A DNA stretch of 64,000 nucleotides from Lacticaseibacillus jixianensis (lineage in GTDB: Bacteria; Bacillota; Bacilli; Lactobacillales; Lactobacillaceae). The translations under genes were made by a program, and so were the position numbers. Location: assembly GCF_003946485.1 (NCBI RefSeq), contig NZ_RHOJ01000006.1, positions 54,949 to 118,948 on the forward strand, written 5' to 3'. Every line of letters starts with the position of its first letter. The stretch's first letter is position 1. A model generated the notes under the pieces. That model saw only the letters and a program-made list of their open reading frames with translations, was not told the origin of the DNA and made no database searches. This document shows positions 7,440-16,781 of the stretch, one piece after another.

Positions 7440-8765
7440 CTACTGATGATTGCCGGCCTTGAAGTAGCTGGTCAGGCCCGTGACCACGTCCTGGGCGACC
7501 TTTTGCTGGTAGCCGGCGCTTGCGATGTGCTTGAAGTCCTTATTGGTGTTAATGTAGCCCATTTCAAGCAGGACCGCCGGCTGGGTGTTGTTGCGGATCA
7601 CTTCGAAGTTGCCAAACTGGACGCCGCGGTTGGGCAGCGTGAGGTTGCCTGCAAAGGCGTGGTTCAGGTGTTTGGCCAGCTGCATGTCCTTTTTGGCGTT
7701 GTAGTAGTAGGTGGTAAAGCCCGAGGCCTCGTTGGCGTTGGCGCTGGAGTCAAAGTGCAGGGAGATGAAGGCGTCCGCGTGCGCTTTTTCCGCCACGACC
7801 GGGCGCGGAGCCAGGTCGACGAACGTGTCGCTGGTGCGGGTGTAAATGACGTTGGCGCCCTGGGCGCGAAGCGCGGCCCCAACGGCCTCGGCCATCTTCA
7901 GGGTGTAGGTCTTCTCGTACTGGCCGCTGGTCGCCATGGCCCCGGAATCGCTGCCGCCGTGACCCGGATCAAGCACGATCGTCGCTTCCGCCAGGTTGGT
8001 CGCCGCTTTTGCGGTCTTGCTGCCCGGCGTGGTGACGGTCCAGGACGCCAGGTAGCCGGTTTTGCCGCTGGCGGTTTGCACCTTGTACCACTCACTGGAC
8101 TGATCCAGCACCGTCACGGTGGTGCCCTTCGGCAGCTGGGTGACCACCGGTGCGTTTAACCCGGCTGCCGAGCGCAGATTGACGCTGATGTTGGTGGTCG
8201 CTTTGATGGCGCTGACGGTCGGCTGCGGCTTAGGACTGGCCGCCTTGGTTTGCTGCGGGGAGGCGAGCGTGACGGTTTTGCCGGTCAGCGCCACCGCCCG
8301 GGTGCTGACCCACGCGGCAGTGTTCTTGTAGGCGATCTGCGTCCAGTTGCCTTCCTGGTAGATCACGTCCAGCAGGTCCCCGGCCGCCGCGGTGCCGAGC
8401 ACCTTTGCGTCGGTCGCAGCGTACTGACGGATGTTCACGCCGGTTTTGACCGTGGCGGTCTTGGCGCTAGTCGTCGTCGCTTCGGTTTGGTCAACCAGCC
8501 AGGAGGCGACCCAGCCGATCTTGTTGCCGGCCAGCCGCACCTGATCCCATGCGTTTTCTTGCTTGATCACGGTCAGCTTGGTGCCACGCTGGACCTGGCC
8601 CATGAGCCCGAAAGACATCCCCGGGCCCAGCCGGACGTTCAGCACGCTGGCGCGCACGCTGATGGTGTTGCTTGCGGCCAGCACGGAGGTGGTCGCCACC
8701 GAAACGCCGATCATCAGCCCGCAGGCAAGCGCCAGCGGCCATCGCTTAAGCTGCTTAATTTTCAT
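7440..8765 (-). CDS. Secreted N-acetylmuramoyl-L-alanine amidase with SH3b repeats
   Basis: A peptidoglycan hydrolase that cuts the amide bond between MurNAc and L-alanine. The 441-residue protein has a cleavable-looking signal peptide (MKIKQLKRW, a hydrophobic stretch, then VLAAS near residue 31), three bacterial SH3 wall-binding modules (about residues 35-90, 100-160 and 185-245, each with the LNVRxGPG/VNIR type start), and an Amidase_3 domain (about 262-436). The zinc and catalytic residues are visible in DPGHGGSDSGA, the Glu before KTYTLKMAE, SLHFDS, and LLEMGYI. A GTG at 8780 is also in frame, but ATG 8765 follows GGGGGA at proper distance and begins a normal signal peptide. The gene stands alone between a shared terminator and the hisS promoter region and may act in cell separation or wall turnover. 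Confidence 0.94.
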   Translation of the reverse strand: MKIKQLKRWPLALACGLMIGVSVATTSVLAASNTISVRASVLNVRLGPGMSFGLMGQVQRGTKLTVIKQENAWDQVRLAGNKIGWVASWLVDQTEATTTSAKTATVKTGVNIRQYAATDAKVLGTAAAGDLLDVIYQEGNWTQIAYKNTAAWVSTRAVALTGKTVTLASPQQTKAASPKPQPTVSAIKATTNISVNLRSAAGLNAPVVTQLPKGTTVTVLDQSSEWYKVQTASGKTGYLASWTVTTPGSKTAKAATNLAEATIVLDPGHGGSDSGAMATSGQYEKTYTLKMAEAVGAALRAQGANVIYTRTSDTFVDLAPRPVVAEKAHADAFISLHFDSSANANEASGFTTYYYNAKKDMQLAKHLNHAFAGNLTLPNRGVQFGNFEVIRNNTQPAVLLEMGYINTNKDFKHIASAGYQQKVAQDVVTGLTSYFKAGNHQ

Positions 8766-8801
8766 CTTGTCATCCCCCACCAGTAAAGTGCCACTAGGCT
8801 G

Positions 8802-8807
8802 ATTATA
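8802..8807 (-). promoter_or_regulatory. -10 of the amidase promoter
   Basis: TATAAT on the minus strand, 37 bases before the amidase start. No convincing -35 is seen. Confidence 0.6.
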
Positions 8808-8859
8808 CCAAAACTGGTCCGTGAAAACGGTTCGCGATCGGTTTTTTCTGCCCGGACCG

Positions 8860-8888
8860 TTGACAAGTTACTGAAAACAACGTAGGCT
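8860..8888 (+). promoter_or_regulatory. Promoter of hisS-aspS
   Basis: TTGACA (8860-8865), a 17-base spacer, then TAGGCT (8883-8888). The -35 is perfect and the -10 weak. It would start transcription at about 8895, just before the T-box leader. Confidence 0.65.
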
Positions 8889-8899
8889 TGACTCAAATA

Positions 8900-9079
8900 C
8901 AAAGCGCCAATGAGGAAGCAGGATAGGTCATTGTGAAGCGACCCGGAGATGGTGAAAGCCGGGACCGACCGAAAAGACACTTCTGAGGCTGACGAGCTCC
9001 GGTTGCCACCGTTATGGCTGAGTTAAATGCAAGGTGGTACCGTGTCCGCACCCTTCGTCGATGACGAGGGGTGTTTTTT
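8900..9079 (+). promoter_or_regulatory. T-box riboswitch of hisS-aspS
   Basis: A tRNA-sensing leader. The T-box sequence AAGGTGGTACCGTGT lies at 9031-9045. It is followed by a terminator (9049-9059 pairing with 9063-9073, then six T) that the T-box can disrupt when an uncharged tRNA binds. Stem I is recognisable: CCCGG/CCGGG flank an AGATGGTG apical loop (8942-8963), with GGTC/GACC below and GAAG/CTTC below the specifier loop. That loop holds GACAC at 8976-8980, giving GAC (Asp) with the usual A after it and, overlapping, CAC (His). The leader with its promoters fills the 340-base gap between amidase and hisS. Confidence 0.92.
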
Positions 9080-9105
9080 GTTGGCAATGGCACGAGGAGG
9101 AAAGC

Positions 9106-10392
9106 ATGAGTTATCAACGTCCTAAAGGCACCGCAGACATACTGCCGGGTCAAAGCGCACTTTGGCAGCACGTCGAAGCGATCGCCAAGCGCATTATGGA
9201 AAGTTACCAGTACCGAGAGATCCGCACACCGCTGTTTGAAAACTACGACGTGTTCGCGCGCTCCAGCGGTGAGACCTCAGATGTGGTCTCAAAGGAAATG
9301 TACACGTTCGCGGACAAGGGCGGCCGGCAGATGGCCCTGCGGCCGGAGGGCACAGCCGGCGTCGTGCGCGCCTACGTGGAAAATAAGCTGTACGGACCCG
9401 ATCACGAAAAGCCGTACAAGGTCTACTACATGGGGCCGATGTACCGCTACGAGCGGCCGCAAAGCGGCCGCCAGCGGGAATTCCACCAGATCGGGGTCGA
9501 GGCGTTCGGCGTTGATAGTCCGGCGCTGGATGCGGAAGTGATCGCGCTGGCCAAGGATCTGCTCGAGGCGCTGGGGGCCAAGCACCTGAAGTTTGCGATC
9601 AATACGCTGGGCGATCCGGCCAGCCGGGCCGCCTATCACCAGGCGCTGGTGGCGTTTCTGACGCCGTTTCAGGCCCAGCTGTCCGCAGATTCCAAGGTGC
9701 GCCTGGAGAAAAATCCCCTGCGCATCCTTGACAGCAAGGACAAAGGGGACCAGGCCATTGTGGCCGGCGCGCCGAAGATCCTCGATTACCTGACGCCTGA
9801 GGCCACGGCTCACTTTGAGGCCGTGCAGGGCTTCTTGAAGGCGCTGGGGATCCCGTACGAGATCGATGCCGACATGGTGCGCGGCCTGGATTACTACAAC
9901 CACACGATCTTCGAGGTGATGAGCGACGACGCTGTGTTCGGCGGCGGCTACACCACCGTGCTTGCCGGCGGCCGCTACAACGGGCTGGTCGAGGAGCTCG
10001 GCGGCCCGCAGACCCCGGGCGTCGGCTTCGCCATGGGGGTGGAGCGCGCGATGCTGCTGCTGTCCGGGCAGGCGATCGAAACCGCACTGCCGGCGTACAT
10101 CGTGACCATCGGCGAGGCGGCCCAGGCCGCCGCACTGCGCTTGGCGCACGCGTTGCGGCGGCAAGGCGTTGCGGTCGACATGGACTTTCAGGGCCGCAAA
10201 CCCAAGGCCCAGTTCAAGTCCGCCAATAAGGCGAACGCCCAACTGGTCATGACCTTGGGTGACAGCGAGCTGGCCAGTGCGACCGTGCAGGTCAAGAACA
10301 TGCAAACTGGGGTCCAAAAGGAATTCAAGCAGGCGGCAGTGGCCGAAGACTTTCGGGCACTAGCTGCACAATTGGAGGCAGATCATGAGTAA
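9106..10392 (+). CDS. hisS: Histidine--tRNA ligase
   Basis: A class II synthetase charging tRNA-His. The 428-residue protein begins [14 protein letters not shown], has motif 2 with [19 protein letters not shown], the histidine-binding [14 protein letters not shown], the [16 protein letters not shown] region and motif 3 ([12 protein letters not shown]), and ends in an anticodon-binding domain (about 325-428). The frame is open upstream into the T-box terminator, but GAGGAGG before ATG 9106 fixes the start. It is followed by aspS with an eight-base overlap and controlled by the T-box upstream. Confidence 0.97.
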   Translation: MSYQRPKGTADILPGQSALWQHVEAIAKRIMESYQYREIRTPLFENYDVFARSSGETSDVVSKEMYTFADKGGRQMALRPEGTAGVVRAYVENKLYGPDHEKPYKVYYMGPMYRYERPQSGRQREFHQIGVEAFGVDSPALDAEVIALAKDLLEALGAKHLKFAINTLGDPASRAAYHQALVAFLTPFQAQLSADSKVRLEKNPLRILDSKDKGDQAIVAGAPKILDYLTPEATAHFEAVQGFLKALGIPYEIDADMVRGLDYYNHTIFEVMSDDAVFGGGYTTVLAGGRYNGLVEELGGPQTPGVGFAMGVERAMLLLSGQAIETALPAYIVTIGEAAQAAALRLAHALRRQGVAVDMDFQGRKPKAQFKSANKANAQLVMTLGDSELASATVQVKNMQTGVQKEFKQAAVAEDFRALAAQLEADHE

Positions 10393-12190
10393 ACGCACAA
10401 TGTATGCCGGGGACGTCACGTTAGCCAACCTCGGCGCAACCGTCACGTTAAAGGGCTGGGTGCAAAAGCGCCGCAGCCTAGGCAACCTGATTTTTATCGA
10501 CCTGCGCGACCGCGCGGGGATCGTCCAGCTGGTCTTTTCGCAGGAATTCGGGGAGGCGGCGCTGGCCGTGGCGAACGAGGCCCGCTCCGAGTACGTCCTT
10601 GAGGTCACCGGGAAGGTTGCCGCGCGCGGCGCTGACGCCATCAACCGCGACATGAAAACCGGCGAGATCGAAGTCGAGATCGCCGCGGCCAAGATCCTGA
10701 ACAAGGCCCAGACGCCGCCGTTTGATATTGCCGACGGGGTCAACGCGACCGAAGAAACCAAGCTCAAGTACCGCTACCTTGACCTGCGCCGGCCGGAGAT
10801 GCAAGCGGCCATCATCACGCGCAGCAAGATCCTGGCGGCCGTGCACCACTACTTCGACGAGAACGGGTTCCTCGACATTGAAACGCCGACGCTGACCGCC
10901 TCGACCCCGGAAGGCGCGCGGGACTACCTGGTCCCATCCCGGGTCTATCCGGGCAGCTTCTACGCGCTGCCGCAGTCCCCGCAGCTGTTCAAGCAGCTGC
11001 TCATGGGCGCCGGCTTTGACCGCTACTACCAAATCGCGCGCTGCTACCGCGACGAGGACCTGCGCGGCGACCGTCAGCCGGAGTTCACGCAGATCGATAT
11101 GGAGACGAGCTTTCTTGACCAGCAGGAGATCCAAGACCTCACCGAAGGCCTGATCGCCCGCGTCATGAAAGAGGTCAAGGGCATCGACGTCAAGCGGCCG
11201 TTTCCGCGGATCCAGTGGCAAGACGCGATGGATCAGTACGGCTCCGACCGGCCGGACCTGCGCTTTGGCATGCTGATCCAGGACGTTTCCGCCATTGTGA
11301 AGGATTCCGCGTTCAAGGTGTTCAGCGGCGCCGTCGAACAGGGCGGTCAGGTGCGCGCCATCGTCGTGCCAGGCGGGGCGGAAAAGTACTCCCGCAAGAA
11401 GATCGACGAACAGCAGGATTACATCAAGCGGTTTGGCGCCAAGGGGCTTGCCTGGCTGAAGGTCACGGACGACGGCATCGCCGGGCCCATCAGTAAATTC
11501 TTTGGCGACGGCCAGCTGCTGACCAAGCCGCTGGGCGCCAAGGCCGGGGACCTGGTCCTCTTCGTTGCCGATCAGGCCAGCGTGGTCGCGGCCAGTCTGG
11601 GCTACCTGCGCACGCACTTCGGCCATGACCTTGGCCTCGTTGACGAAGCGCAGTACAACTTCTGCTGGGTCGTCAATTGGCCGCTGTTCGAGTACGACGA
11701 AGGGATCCAGCGCTGGGTCCCAGCCCACCACCCGTTCACCATGCCGAACGAGGAAGACGTTCACCTGCTGGACACCGATCCCCACAGCGCCCACGCGCAG
11801 TCCTACGACATCATCATGAACGGGGATGAACTGGGCGGCGGCTCGATCCGCATCCACAGCCGGGAGATCCAGGAAAAGATGCTGAAGGCGCTGGGCTTCA
11901 CCCCAGAGCGGGCGCAAAAGTCCTTTGGCTTCCTGCTCGACGCGTTGACGTACGGCTTCCCGCCGCACGGTGGCCTGGCGATCGGACTGGATCGCTTTGC
12001 GATGCTGCTGCTGGGCCGCGATAATATTCGCGACGTCATTGCCTTCCCGAAGAACTCCAAGGCCTCCGAGCCGATGACCAGTGCGCCAACCCCGGTGGCC
12101 GACGCGCAGCTGGCAGATCTTGGCATCGAGGTCCGGGCCAACGTCGACCCTGACGCCGCCCATGCCGGGGACAACGAGTTAACTGAATAA
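10385..12190 (+). CDS. aspS: Aspartate--tRNA ligase
   Basis: A class IIb synthetase, 601 residues, of the bacterial type: N-terminal OB-fold anticodon domain (about 1-105), class II core with motif 2 ([23 protein letters not shown]), a GAD insertion in the middle (about 290-420), and motif 3 ([15 protein letters not shown]). Lactobacilli usually also carry asnS, as here at 60820, so this enzyme could be discriminating; that cannot be decided from the sequence alone. It starts within the last codons of hisS, so both respond to the same T-box. Confidence 0.97.
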   Translation: MSKRTMYAGDVTLANLGATVTLKGWVQKRRSLGNLIFIDLRDRAGIVQLVFSQEFGEAALAVANEARSEYVLEVTGKVAARGADAINRDMKTGEIEVEIAAAKILNKAQTPPFDIADGVNATEETKLKYRYLDLRRPEMQAAIITRSKILAAVHHYFDENGFLDIETPTLTASTPEGARDYLVPSRVYPGSFYALPQSPQLFKQLLMGAGFDRYYQIARCYRDEDLRGDRQPEFTQIDMETSFLDQQEIQDLTEGLIARVMKEVKGIDVKRPFPRIQWQDAMDQYGSDRPDLRFGMLIQDVSAIVKDSAFKVFSGAVEQGGQVRAIVVPGGAEKYSRKKIDEQQDYIKRFGAKGLAWLKVTDDGIAGPISKFFGDGQLLTKPLGAKAGDLVLFVADQASVVAASLGYLRTHFGHDLGLVDEAQYNFCWVVNWPLFEYDEGIQRWVPAHHPFTMPNEEDVHLLDTDPHSAHAQSYDIIMNGDELGGGSIRIHSREIQEKMLKALGFTPERAQKSFGFLLDALTYGFPPHGGLAIGLDRFAMLLLGRDNIRDVIAFPKNSKASEPMTSAPTPVADAQLADLGIEVRANVDPDAAHAGDNELTE

Positions 12191-12228
12191 CTGCCGGGCG
12201 GCTAAGAACTAAACCGCGAGCCCCGGCG

Positions 12229-12279
12229 CCGCCCCCGCACCATGATTCGTTCCATGAATCATCGTGCAGGGGCGTTTTT
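12229..12279 (+). terminator. Terminator after aspS
   Basis: A long imperfect hairpin: GCCCC..GCAC..ATGATTC pairs with GAATCAT..GTGC..GGGGC, followed by TTTTT at 12275-12279. Confidence 0.88.
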
Positions 12280-12355
12280 GTTGCTGGTGTTGCAACACGC
12301 AGGCCAATGCGCAGCGACGCTGACCCGTTTTTTACCGGGACGACAATAAGATTGC

Positions 12356-12384
12356 TGGCAATCTAAAGCCAATCTCGTTATACT
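12356..12384 (+). promoter_or_regulatory. Probable msrBA promoter
   Basis: TATACT (12379-12384) with a poor -35 (TGGCAA, 12356-12361) 17 bases upstream. The start codon lies only about 20 bases further on, so the leader would be very short. Confidence 0.45.
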
Positions 12385-12402
12385 GGGAGCGAGGTGATGA
12401 GC

Positions 12403-12840
12403 ATGGAAAAAGACTTGAATGAACTGCGTAAGAAATTAACCCCGCAGCAGTTTGACGTCACGCAACAGGCCGGCACTGAGCGGCCATTTAGCAGTGAGTA
12501 CGACGATTTTTACCAGCCCGGGATCTACGTCGATGTCGTGTCCGGGGAGCCGCTGTTTTCCTCCCAGGACAAGTACGATGCGGGCTGCGGCTGGCCGTCC
12601 TTCACCAAACCGCTCGCTAAGCTGACCGAAAAGCGGGACACCCGGCTGTTCATGGAACGCGTCGAGGTGCGCAGCAAGCAGGCGGATTCCCACCTGGGCC
12701 ACGTCTTCACCGACGGGCCGCAGGATAAAGGCGGACTGCGATACTGCATCAATGGGGCCGCACTGCGGTTTGTGCCACTAGCCGAACTGGATGCACAGGG
12801 GTACGGGCAGTACAAGCAGTTGTTTGAGGAGGCGCAGTAA
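12403..12840 (+). CDS. msrB: Peptide-methionine (R)-S-oxide reductase
   Basis: Repairs oxidised methionine (R-sulfoxide) in proteins. The 145-residue product has the SelR/MsrB fold motifs [10 protein letters not shown], the [16 protein letters not shown] block and the catalytic cysteine in [14 protein letters not shown]. The CxxC zinc pairs of other MsrB proteins are absent. In-frame starts exist at GTG 12394, ATG 12397 and ATG 12403. I use 12403 because GAGG (12391-12394) is eight bases away and the protein then begins [12 protein letters not shown] as relatives do. It is paired with msrA two bases downstream for repair of both sulfoxide forms. Confidence 0.95.
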   Translation: MEKDLNELRKKLTPQQFDVTQQAGTERPFSSEYDDFYQPGIYVDVVSGEPLFSSQDKYDAGCGWPSFTKPLAKLTEKRDTRLFMERVEVRSKQADSHLGHVFTDGPQDKGGLRYCINGAALRFVPLAELDAQGYGQYKQLFEEAQ

Positions 12841-12841
12841 C

Positions 12842-13363
12842 ATGGCAGAAGAAACCGCAATTTTTGCCGGCGGGTGTTTCTGGTGCATGGTGCACCCATT
12901 TGATACCCAGCCGGGGATCAACGCTGTGATTTCCGGCTACACCGGCGGCCATGTGCCGAATCCCACCTACGAGCAGGTGGCAAGTCATACCACCGGCCAC
13001 ACCGAGGCCGTGGAGATCAAGTTTGATCCGGCCGTGATCTCCTACGCCCAGCTGGTCGAGATCTACTGGCAGCAGACGGACCCCACCGACGCGATGGGCC
13101 AGTTTCAGGACCGCGGCGATTCCTACCGCCCGGTGATCTTTTACCACACGCCTGAGCAAAAGGCCATTGCCGAGGCCTCAAAAGCCAAGCTGGCGGCCAG
13201 CGGCAAGTTCACGGACCCCATCGTGACCACGATTGAGCCGGCCCAGCCGTTCTACCCAGCCGAGGAGTACCACCAGGATTTCTACAAGAAAAACCCGTGG
13301 CGTTACGCGCTCGAAGAACAAGGCGGCCGTGACCAGTTCAAAGCGGCCCACTGGCAGCATTAG
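12842..13363 (+). CDS. msrA: Peptide-methionine (S)-S-oxide reductase
   Basis: Reduces the S form of methionine sulfoxide in proteins and free methionine. The 173-residue product has the catalytic GCFWC motif (Cys12 and Cys15), SGYTGG and the [12 protein letters not shown] block, and ends in the usual region after the [13 protein letters not shown] motif. ATG 12842 directly follows the msrB stop, with GAGGAGG inside the msrB tail. Both genes share the promoter upstream of msrB. Confidence 0.96.
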   Translation: MAEETAIFAGGCFWCMVHPFDTQPGINAVISGYTGGHVPNPTYEQVASHTTGHTEAVEIKFDPAVISYAQLVEIYWQQTDPTDAMGQFQDRGDSYRPVIFYHTPEQKAIAEASKAKLAASGKFTDPIVTTIEPAQPFYPAEEYHQDFYKKNPWRYALEEQGGRDQFKAAHWQH

Positions 13364-13366
13364 CGA

Positions 13367-13401
13367 ACCGGTCTCCCAAAGCACTTTGGGCGGCCGGGTT
13401 T
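13367..13401 (+). terminator. Hairpin terminator after msrA
   Basis: AACCGG..CCCAAAG pairs with CTTTGGG..CCGGGTT. Only a short T stretch follows, so termination may be partial. Confidence 0.6.
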
Positions 13402-13446
13402 GGCGCGCCTGAAAGCAAGCACCGCGCGAAGCCAGGCCCTTGCCTG

Positions 13447-13455
13447 TGGTATACT
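13447..13455 (+). promoter_or_regulatory. Extended -10 promoter of the first yitT-like gene
   Basis: TGGTATACT matches the TGnTATAAT form. No clear -35 is visible. Confidence 0.6.
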
Positions 13456-13486
13456 GATGGTACCAATTTTCGGGAAAGGGATCCTT

Positions 13487-14407
13487 ATGCAAGAAATCGA
13501 CCGACTGATCCGCCGCCACCAAAACTGGAGCCGCCTGACCGCTGCGTTCTTTTACAGTATCTGCGTGGCGCTGGCTTTAAATATGTTCTGGGAACCAGGC
13601 GGGGTCTTTGCCAGCGGGGTGACCGGGGCGGCGCAGCTGCTCGCCACGGTGGTGCGCAAGTGGTTCAACGTCTCGTTTGGCACGCCGTTTGGGCCGATGG
13701 CCACCACGGACCTGTTTTCAACCGGGACGCTGCTGTTTCTGCTGAACGTGCCGCTTTTTGTTGTGGCCTGGAAGCAGATCGGCCACCGCTTCACGATGTT
13801 CACGTTCCTGGCCGTGATTTTCTCGACCGTCATGATCCGGCTGCTCGGCGTCGTCAAGCCCTTGACCACCGATCCCATCGTCTGTGCGATTTTCGGGGCG
13901 GTGATCAACGGCCTGGGGACCGGGTTTGCCCTCCGCAACAACATCTCGACCGGGGGCCTGGACATCGTCGGCATCGTTTGGCGCAAGAAGACCGGCGCTA
14001 CGATCGGCTCGGTCAACATCGCGATCAACATCGTGATCATCTTCCTGGCGGGCTTTGTTAACGACTGGCCGCACGCATTGTACTCGGCGCTGGCCATCTT
14101 CATCAACGGCCGGGTGATGGACGCGATGTACACGCGGCAGCAGCGCCTGCAGGTCATGATCGTGACGGACCAGCAAAAGGCGGTCGTCAACGAGATCCAG
14201 AACACGCTGCGGCGGGGGATCACCATCGTGCACGACGCGGAAGGGGCTTTTCACCACGAGGAGAAAACGATCCTCTTTACCATCATCACCCGCGCCGAGA
14301 TCTACGACCTGGAGGACGCGATGCGGCGCAGTGACCCTTACGCGTTCGTTTCCATCACGCAGTCCGTCAAGATCATGGGCCACTTTTACGAACCGAAAAC
14401 AGATTAA
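13487..14407 (+). CDS. YitT family membrane protein (copy 1)
   Basis: A 306-residue integral membrane protein with five or six hydrophobic helices in the first 195 residues. They include the family [13 protein letters not shown] motif. A cytosolic C-terminal DUF2179 domain follows (about residues 205-300, with [20 protein letters not shown]). YitT proteins are widespread in Firmicutes and their substrate is unknown. The long frame runs upstream, but AAAGGG and a family-like N-terminus support ATG 13487. A second paralogue of exactly the same length lies at 41035. The gene appears to be transcribed alone or with nfo. Confidence 0.9.
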   Translation: MQEIDRLIRRHQNWSRLTAAFFYSICVALALNMFWEPGGVFASGVTGAAQLLATVVRKWFNVSFGTPFGPMATTDLFSTGTLLFLLNVPLFVVAWKQIGHRFTMFTFLAVIFSTVMIRLLGVVKPLTTDPIVCAIFGAVINGLGTGFALRNNISTGGLDIVGIVWRKKTGATIGSVNIAINIVIIFLAGFVNDWPHALYSALAIFINGRVMDAMYTRQQRLQVMIVTDQQKAVVNEIQNTLRRGITIVHDAEGAFHHEEKTILFTIITRAEIYDLEDAMRRSDPYAFVSITQSVKIMGHFYEPKTD

Positions 14408-14410
14408 CCC

Positions 14411-14433
14411 GGGCCGCCTGGGTGCGGCCCTTT
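14411..14433 (+). terminator. Weak hairpin between yitT and nfo
   Basis: GGGCCGC (14411-14417) pairs perfectly with GCGGCCC (14424-14430), followed only by TTT. It may reduce rather than stop transcription into nfo. Confidence 0.5.
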
Positions 14434-14448
14434 AAGGAGGACTTCGGG

Positions 14449-15351
14449 ATGCTGATCGGGGCTAACGTTTCAATGAAGGGCCAAGGAATGTTCGTCGGGG
14501 CGGTGGCGGAGGCGCAAAGCTACGGCGCAACTTCCTTGCAGTTTTACACCGGGGCGCCGCAAAACACCCGGCGCAAGGCCATCTCCGCAATGCGCATTCC
14601 GGAAGGCTTGGCCGCGATGCAGGCGGCGGGCCTGTCGCACTTGGTCATTCACGCCCCGTACATCGTGAATCTGGGCAACACGGTGAAGCCGGAAAATTAT
14701 CCCTTTGCCGTTCAGTTCATGAAGGAAGAAGTCGCCCGGGCCGAGGCCCTGCACGCATTTGCCATGCCGTTTCACCCCGGGGCGCACGTCGGGGCCGGGC
14801 CGGCGGCGGCCGTCGCCCAGATCGCCAGAGGCCTCAATGAGATCATCACGGCAGACCAGCACGTGCTGATCGCCTTAGAGACCATGGCGGGCAAGGGCAC
14901 CGAGGTCGGGCGCACGTTCGAGGAGCTGGCGGCGATCATTGCGCGGATCGACCAGCCGGATAAGGTGGCCGTCACCATGGACACCTGTCACATGAGCGAC
15001 GCGGGCTACAACGTGAAGGAAGATTTTGATGGGGTGCTTAACGAATTCGATCACGTGGTCGGGCTGGATAAGCTCGCGGTGGTCCACGTCAATGACTCAA
15101 AAAATCCGCAGGGGGCGCACAAGGACCGCCACCAAAACATCGGCTTTGGGACGCTGGGCTTTGACTGCTTGAATGCCATCGTGCACCATCCTCAGCTGGC
15201 AGGGGTGCCCAAGATCTTGGAGACGCCATACGTGGGGCCGGACAAGGCCCACCTGGTGCCCCCGTACGGTGTGGAGATCGGCTGGCTGAAGCGGCAGCAG
15301 TTTGCGCCTGAGGAGCTGGTTGCCCTCGGCGCGGCCCCGCTGGGTGAATAA
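14449..15351 (+). CDS. nfo: Endonuclease IV (AP endonuclease)
   Basis: Cleaves DNA 5' to abasic sites in base-excision repair, using a three-zinc centre. The 300-residue TIM-barrel protein shows the family motifs: [11 protein letters not shown] start, [49 protein letters not shown], and [18 protein letters not shown]. The metal-ligand His, Glu and Asp residues in these blocks are present. A GTG at 14422 is in frame, but AAGGAGG at 14434-14440 sets ATG 14449 as start. Confidence 0.96.
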   Translation: MLIGANVSMKGQGMFVGAVAEAQSYGATSLQFYTGAPQNTRRKAISAMRIPEGLAAMQAAGLSHLVIHAPYIVNLGNTVKPENYPFAVQFMKEEVARAEALHAFAMPFHPGAHVGAGPAAAVAQIARGLNEIITADQHVLIALETMAGKGTEVGRTFEELAAIIARIDQPDKVAVTMDTCHMSDAGYNVKEDFDGVLNEFDHVVGLDKLAVVHVNDSKNPQGAHKDRHQNIGFGTLGFDCLNAIVHHPQLAGVPKILETPYVGPDKAHLVPPYGVEIGWLKRQQFAPEELVALGAAPLGE

Positions 15352-15355
15352 GGCC

Positions 15356-15395
15356 AATCAAAAACGGCAGGGACTATTCCCTGCCGCTTTTGATT
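15356..15395. terminator. Bidirectional terminator
   Basis: AATCAAAA..CGGCAGGG pairs with CCCTGCCG..TTTTGATT around a six-base loop. It separates convergent nfo and the minus-strand regulatory gene. Confidence 0.9.
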
Positions 15396-15454
15396 AGGGG
15401 GTAGCGGGCTGCCGGCGGCTGCTTGCGCCATGCCGCCTGATGGAAGGGGGCGGG

Positions 15455-16288
15455 TTACTGCTTGGCGGCGTCGTCGACTTCATCAAGCCCCATGTGCTCG
15501 AGGATCAGCATGGCAGTTTCTTCGATGGACCGGTGCGCCGTGTTGATCACCATGCACCCGAGTTTTTGGTACAGATCATCGGCGAACTTGAGCTCCTCGT
15601 TGACTTGATCGCGGGCCGAGTAGGCGGTGTCGGGGTTAAGGCCATACGCGATCATGCGCTGGCGCCGAAATTCCATGAGGACGGAGGCGTCGGTCGTCAG
15701 GCCAACGATCTTCTTTTGGTCGACCTTCCAGATCTCTTCCGGAATGTGGGCGTTGGGCACGAGCGGCAGGTTTGCGACCTTGAAGTTGCGGTTGGCGAGG
15801 AACAGTGACAGCGGTGTCTTACTGGTCCGGGAGACCCCGAGCAGGACGATGTCCGCCTCCAGAAAGCCCTTCGGATCCTTGCCGTCGTCGTACATCACGG
15901 CGAATTCCATGGCAGAGATGCGGTCAAAGTACTTCTCGTCTAGGTCATGCACGGCCCCGGCCACTCCGCTGGGCTGGTCGCCGGTCTCGCTCTTCACCGC
16001 GCTAAGGATCGGGGTCATGACGTCGATGAAGGGCAGGGCGATCTGCTTGGCGTAGTCCCTGCCGATCTGCGCGAGGCCAGGGGTGACCAGCGTCGCGATG
16101 ACGACGGCGCGGGTGTCGCCCTTGGCCGTGTCGAGGGTCTCCAGCAGTTTTTTCTGCTCGTGGACGAAGGGGAACCTGAGGTAGTGCGCGCTTTGGGTGG
16201 CGAACTGGGCGGCCACCGCCTGGGCCAGTTTCAGCCCGGTTTCGCCAACCGAATCGGAAATGATGTAGTAGTTCGTTTCTTCTTCCAA
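15455..16288 (-). CDS. PPDK/PEP-synthase regulatory protein (bifunctional kinase/phosphorylase)
   Basis: A DUF299 (YqfL/PDRP) protein that in characterised relatives inactivates pyruvate phosphate dikinase or PEP synthase by ADP-dependent phosphorylation and reactivates it by phosphorolysis. The 277-residue protein begins EEETNYYIISDSVGETG and carries the nucleotide-binding GVSRTSKTPLSLFLA. The open frame extends much further upstream, but the region before has the promoter (TATGAT at 16320-16325) and AAAGGA about ten bases from a TTG codon. I therefore place the start at TTG 16288. The target enzyme gene is not in this window. Confidence 0.9.
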   Translation of the reverse strand: MEEETNYYIISDSVGETGLKLAQAVAAQFATQSAHYLRFPFVHEQKKLLETLDTAKGDTRAVVIATLVTPGLAQIGRDYAKQIALPFIDVMTPILSAVKSETGDQPSGVAGAVHDLDEKYFDRISAMEFAVMYDDGKDPKGFLEADIVLLGVSRTSKTPLSLFLANRNFKVANLPLVPNAHIPEEIWKVDQKKIVGLTTDASVLMEFRRQRMIAYGLNPDTAYSARDQVNEELKFADDLYQKLGCMVINTAHRSIEETAMLILEHMGLDEVDDAAKQ

Positions 16289-16319
16289 GATGATCCCGTC
16301 CTTTGTGATTGATACCGTT

Positions 16320-16328
16320 ATCATACCA
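16320..16328 (-). promoter_or_regulatory. Extended -10 promoter of the PPDK regulator
   Basis: On the minus strand, TGGTATGAT fits the extended -10 form. The implied transcript start excludes the upstream ATG and supports the TTG start of the gene. Confidence 0.6.
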
Positions 16329-16408
16329 TAATCGGACAGTTCACAGCGGCACCGGCCATTTTGGTGAGAGAATTTGCAAAATAAATCACAGAATTGGCAG
16401 TTGCCGTA

Positions 16409-16437
16409 TTGACGCGTTTTTTGATGTTCGATATAAT
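16409..16437 (+). promoter_or_regulatory. Strong promoter of rpsU
   Basis: TTGACG (16409-16414), 17-base spacer, TATAAT (16432-16437). This is one of the best sigma-A promoters in the window. Confidence 0.88.
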
Positions 16438-16498
16438 AGTTGAGAACTAGCGATGCAACAATCAATGGTTACGCAAGTGTCGGAGGGAGGGATATCAT

Positions 16499-16675
16499 AT
16501 GGCAAAGACAGTCGTTAAGAAAAACGAATCTCTCGATGATGCTCTTCGGCGCTTCAAGCGCACCGTATCCAAGTCAGGTACATTAGCCGAATACCGCAAG
16601 CGGGAATTCTACGAAAAGCCAAGTGTCAAGCGGAAGCTTAAGTCCGAAGCTGCACGCAAGCGCAAGAAGTTCTAA
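16499..16675 (+). CDS. rpsU: 30S ribosomal protein S21
   Basis: A 58-residue, highly basic ribosomal protein, [18 protein letters not shown] at the N-terminus and a Lys/Arg-rich tail ending RKRKKF. S21 binds the 30S platform near the anti-Shine-Dalgarno region and helps initiation. Start ATG 16499 follows GGAGGGA. Codon use is notably less GC-rich than in neighbours, as expected for a highly expressed gene. It has its own strong promoter and terminator, with yqeY next, the conserved Firmicutes pair. Confidence 0.98.
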   Translation: MAKTVVKKNESLDDALRRFKRTVSKSGTLAEYRKREFYEKPSVKRKLKSEAARKRKKF

Positions 16676-16685
16676 TTGTTCGCGA

Positions 16686-16715
16686 AACGCGCGCCGAATG
16701 TGGTGCGCGTTTTTT
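16686..16715 (+). terminator. Terminator after rpsU
   Basis: AACGCGCGCC pairs with GGTGCGCGTT around a six-base loop, followed by a T-run at 16711-16715. Confidence 0.9.
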
Positions 16716-16781
16716 GTTTTGCGGCGACCCGGCCGCCATTGAGGCAGGCGAGGCGGTGCAAGTGAGGAAAGGAAGTTCATC

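Noticed and set aside
7425..8159. 244-codon ORF opposite the amidase
   Set aside because: Antisense shadow. The amidase has a signal peptide and all active-site motifs.
8822..8835. Possible CcpA (cre) site upstream of the amidase and hisS
   Set aside because: Only the left half and centre fit; the last three positions do not match the consensus.
10478..12163. 561-codon antisense ORF opposite aspS
   Set aside because: Same cause. The sense strand encodes a complete AspRS.
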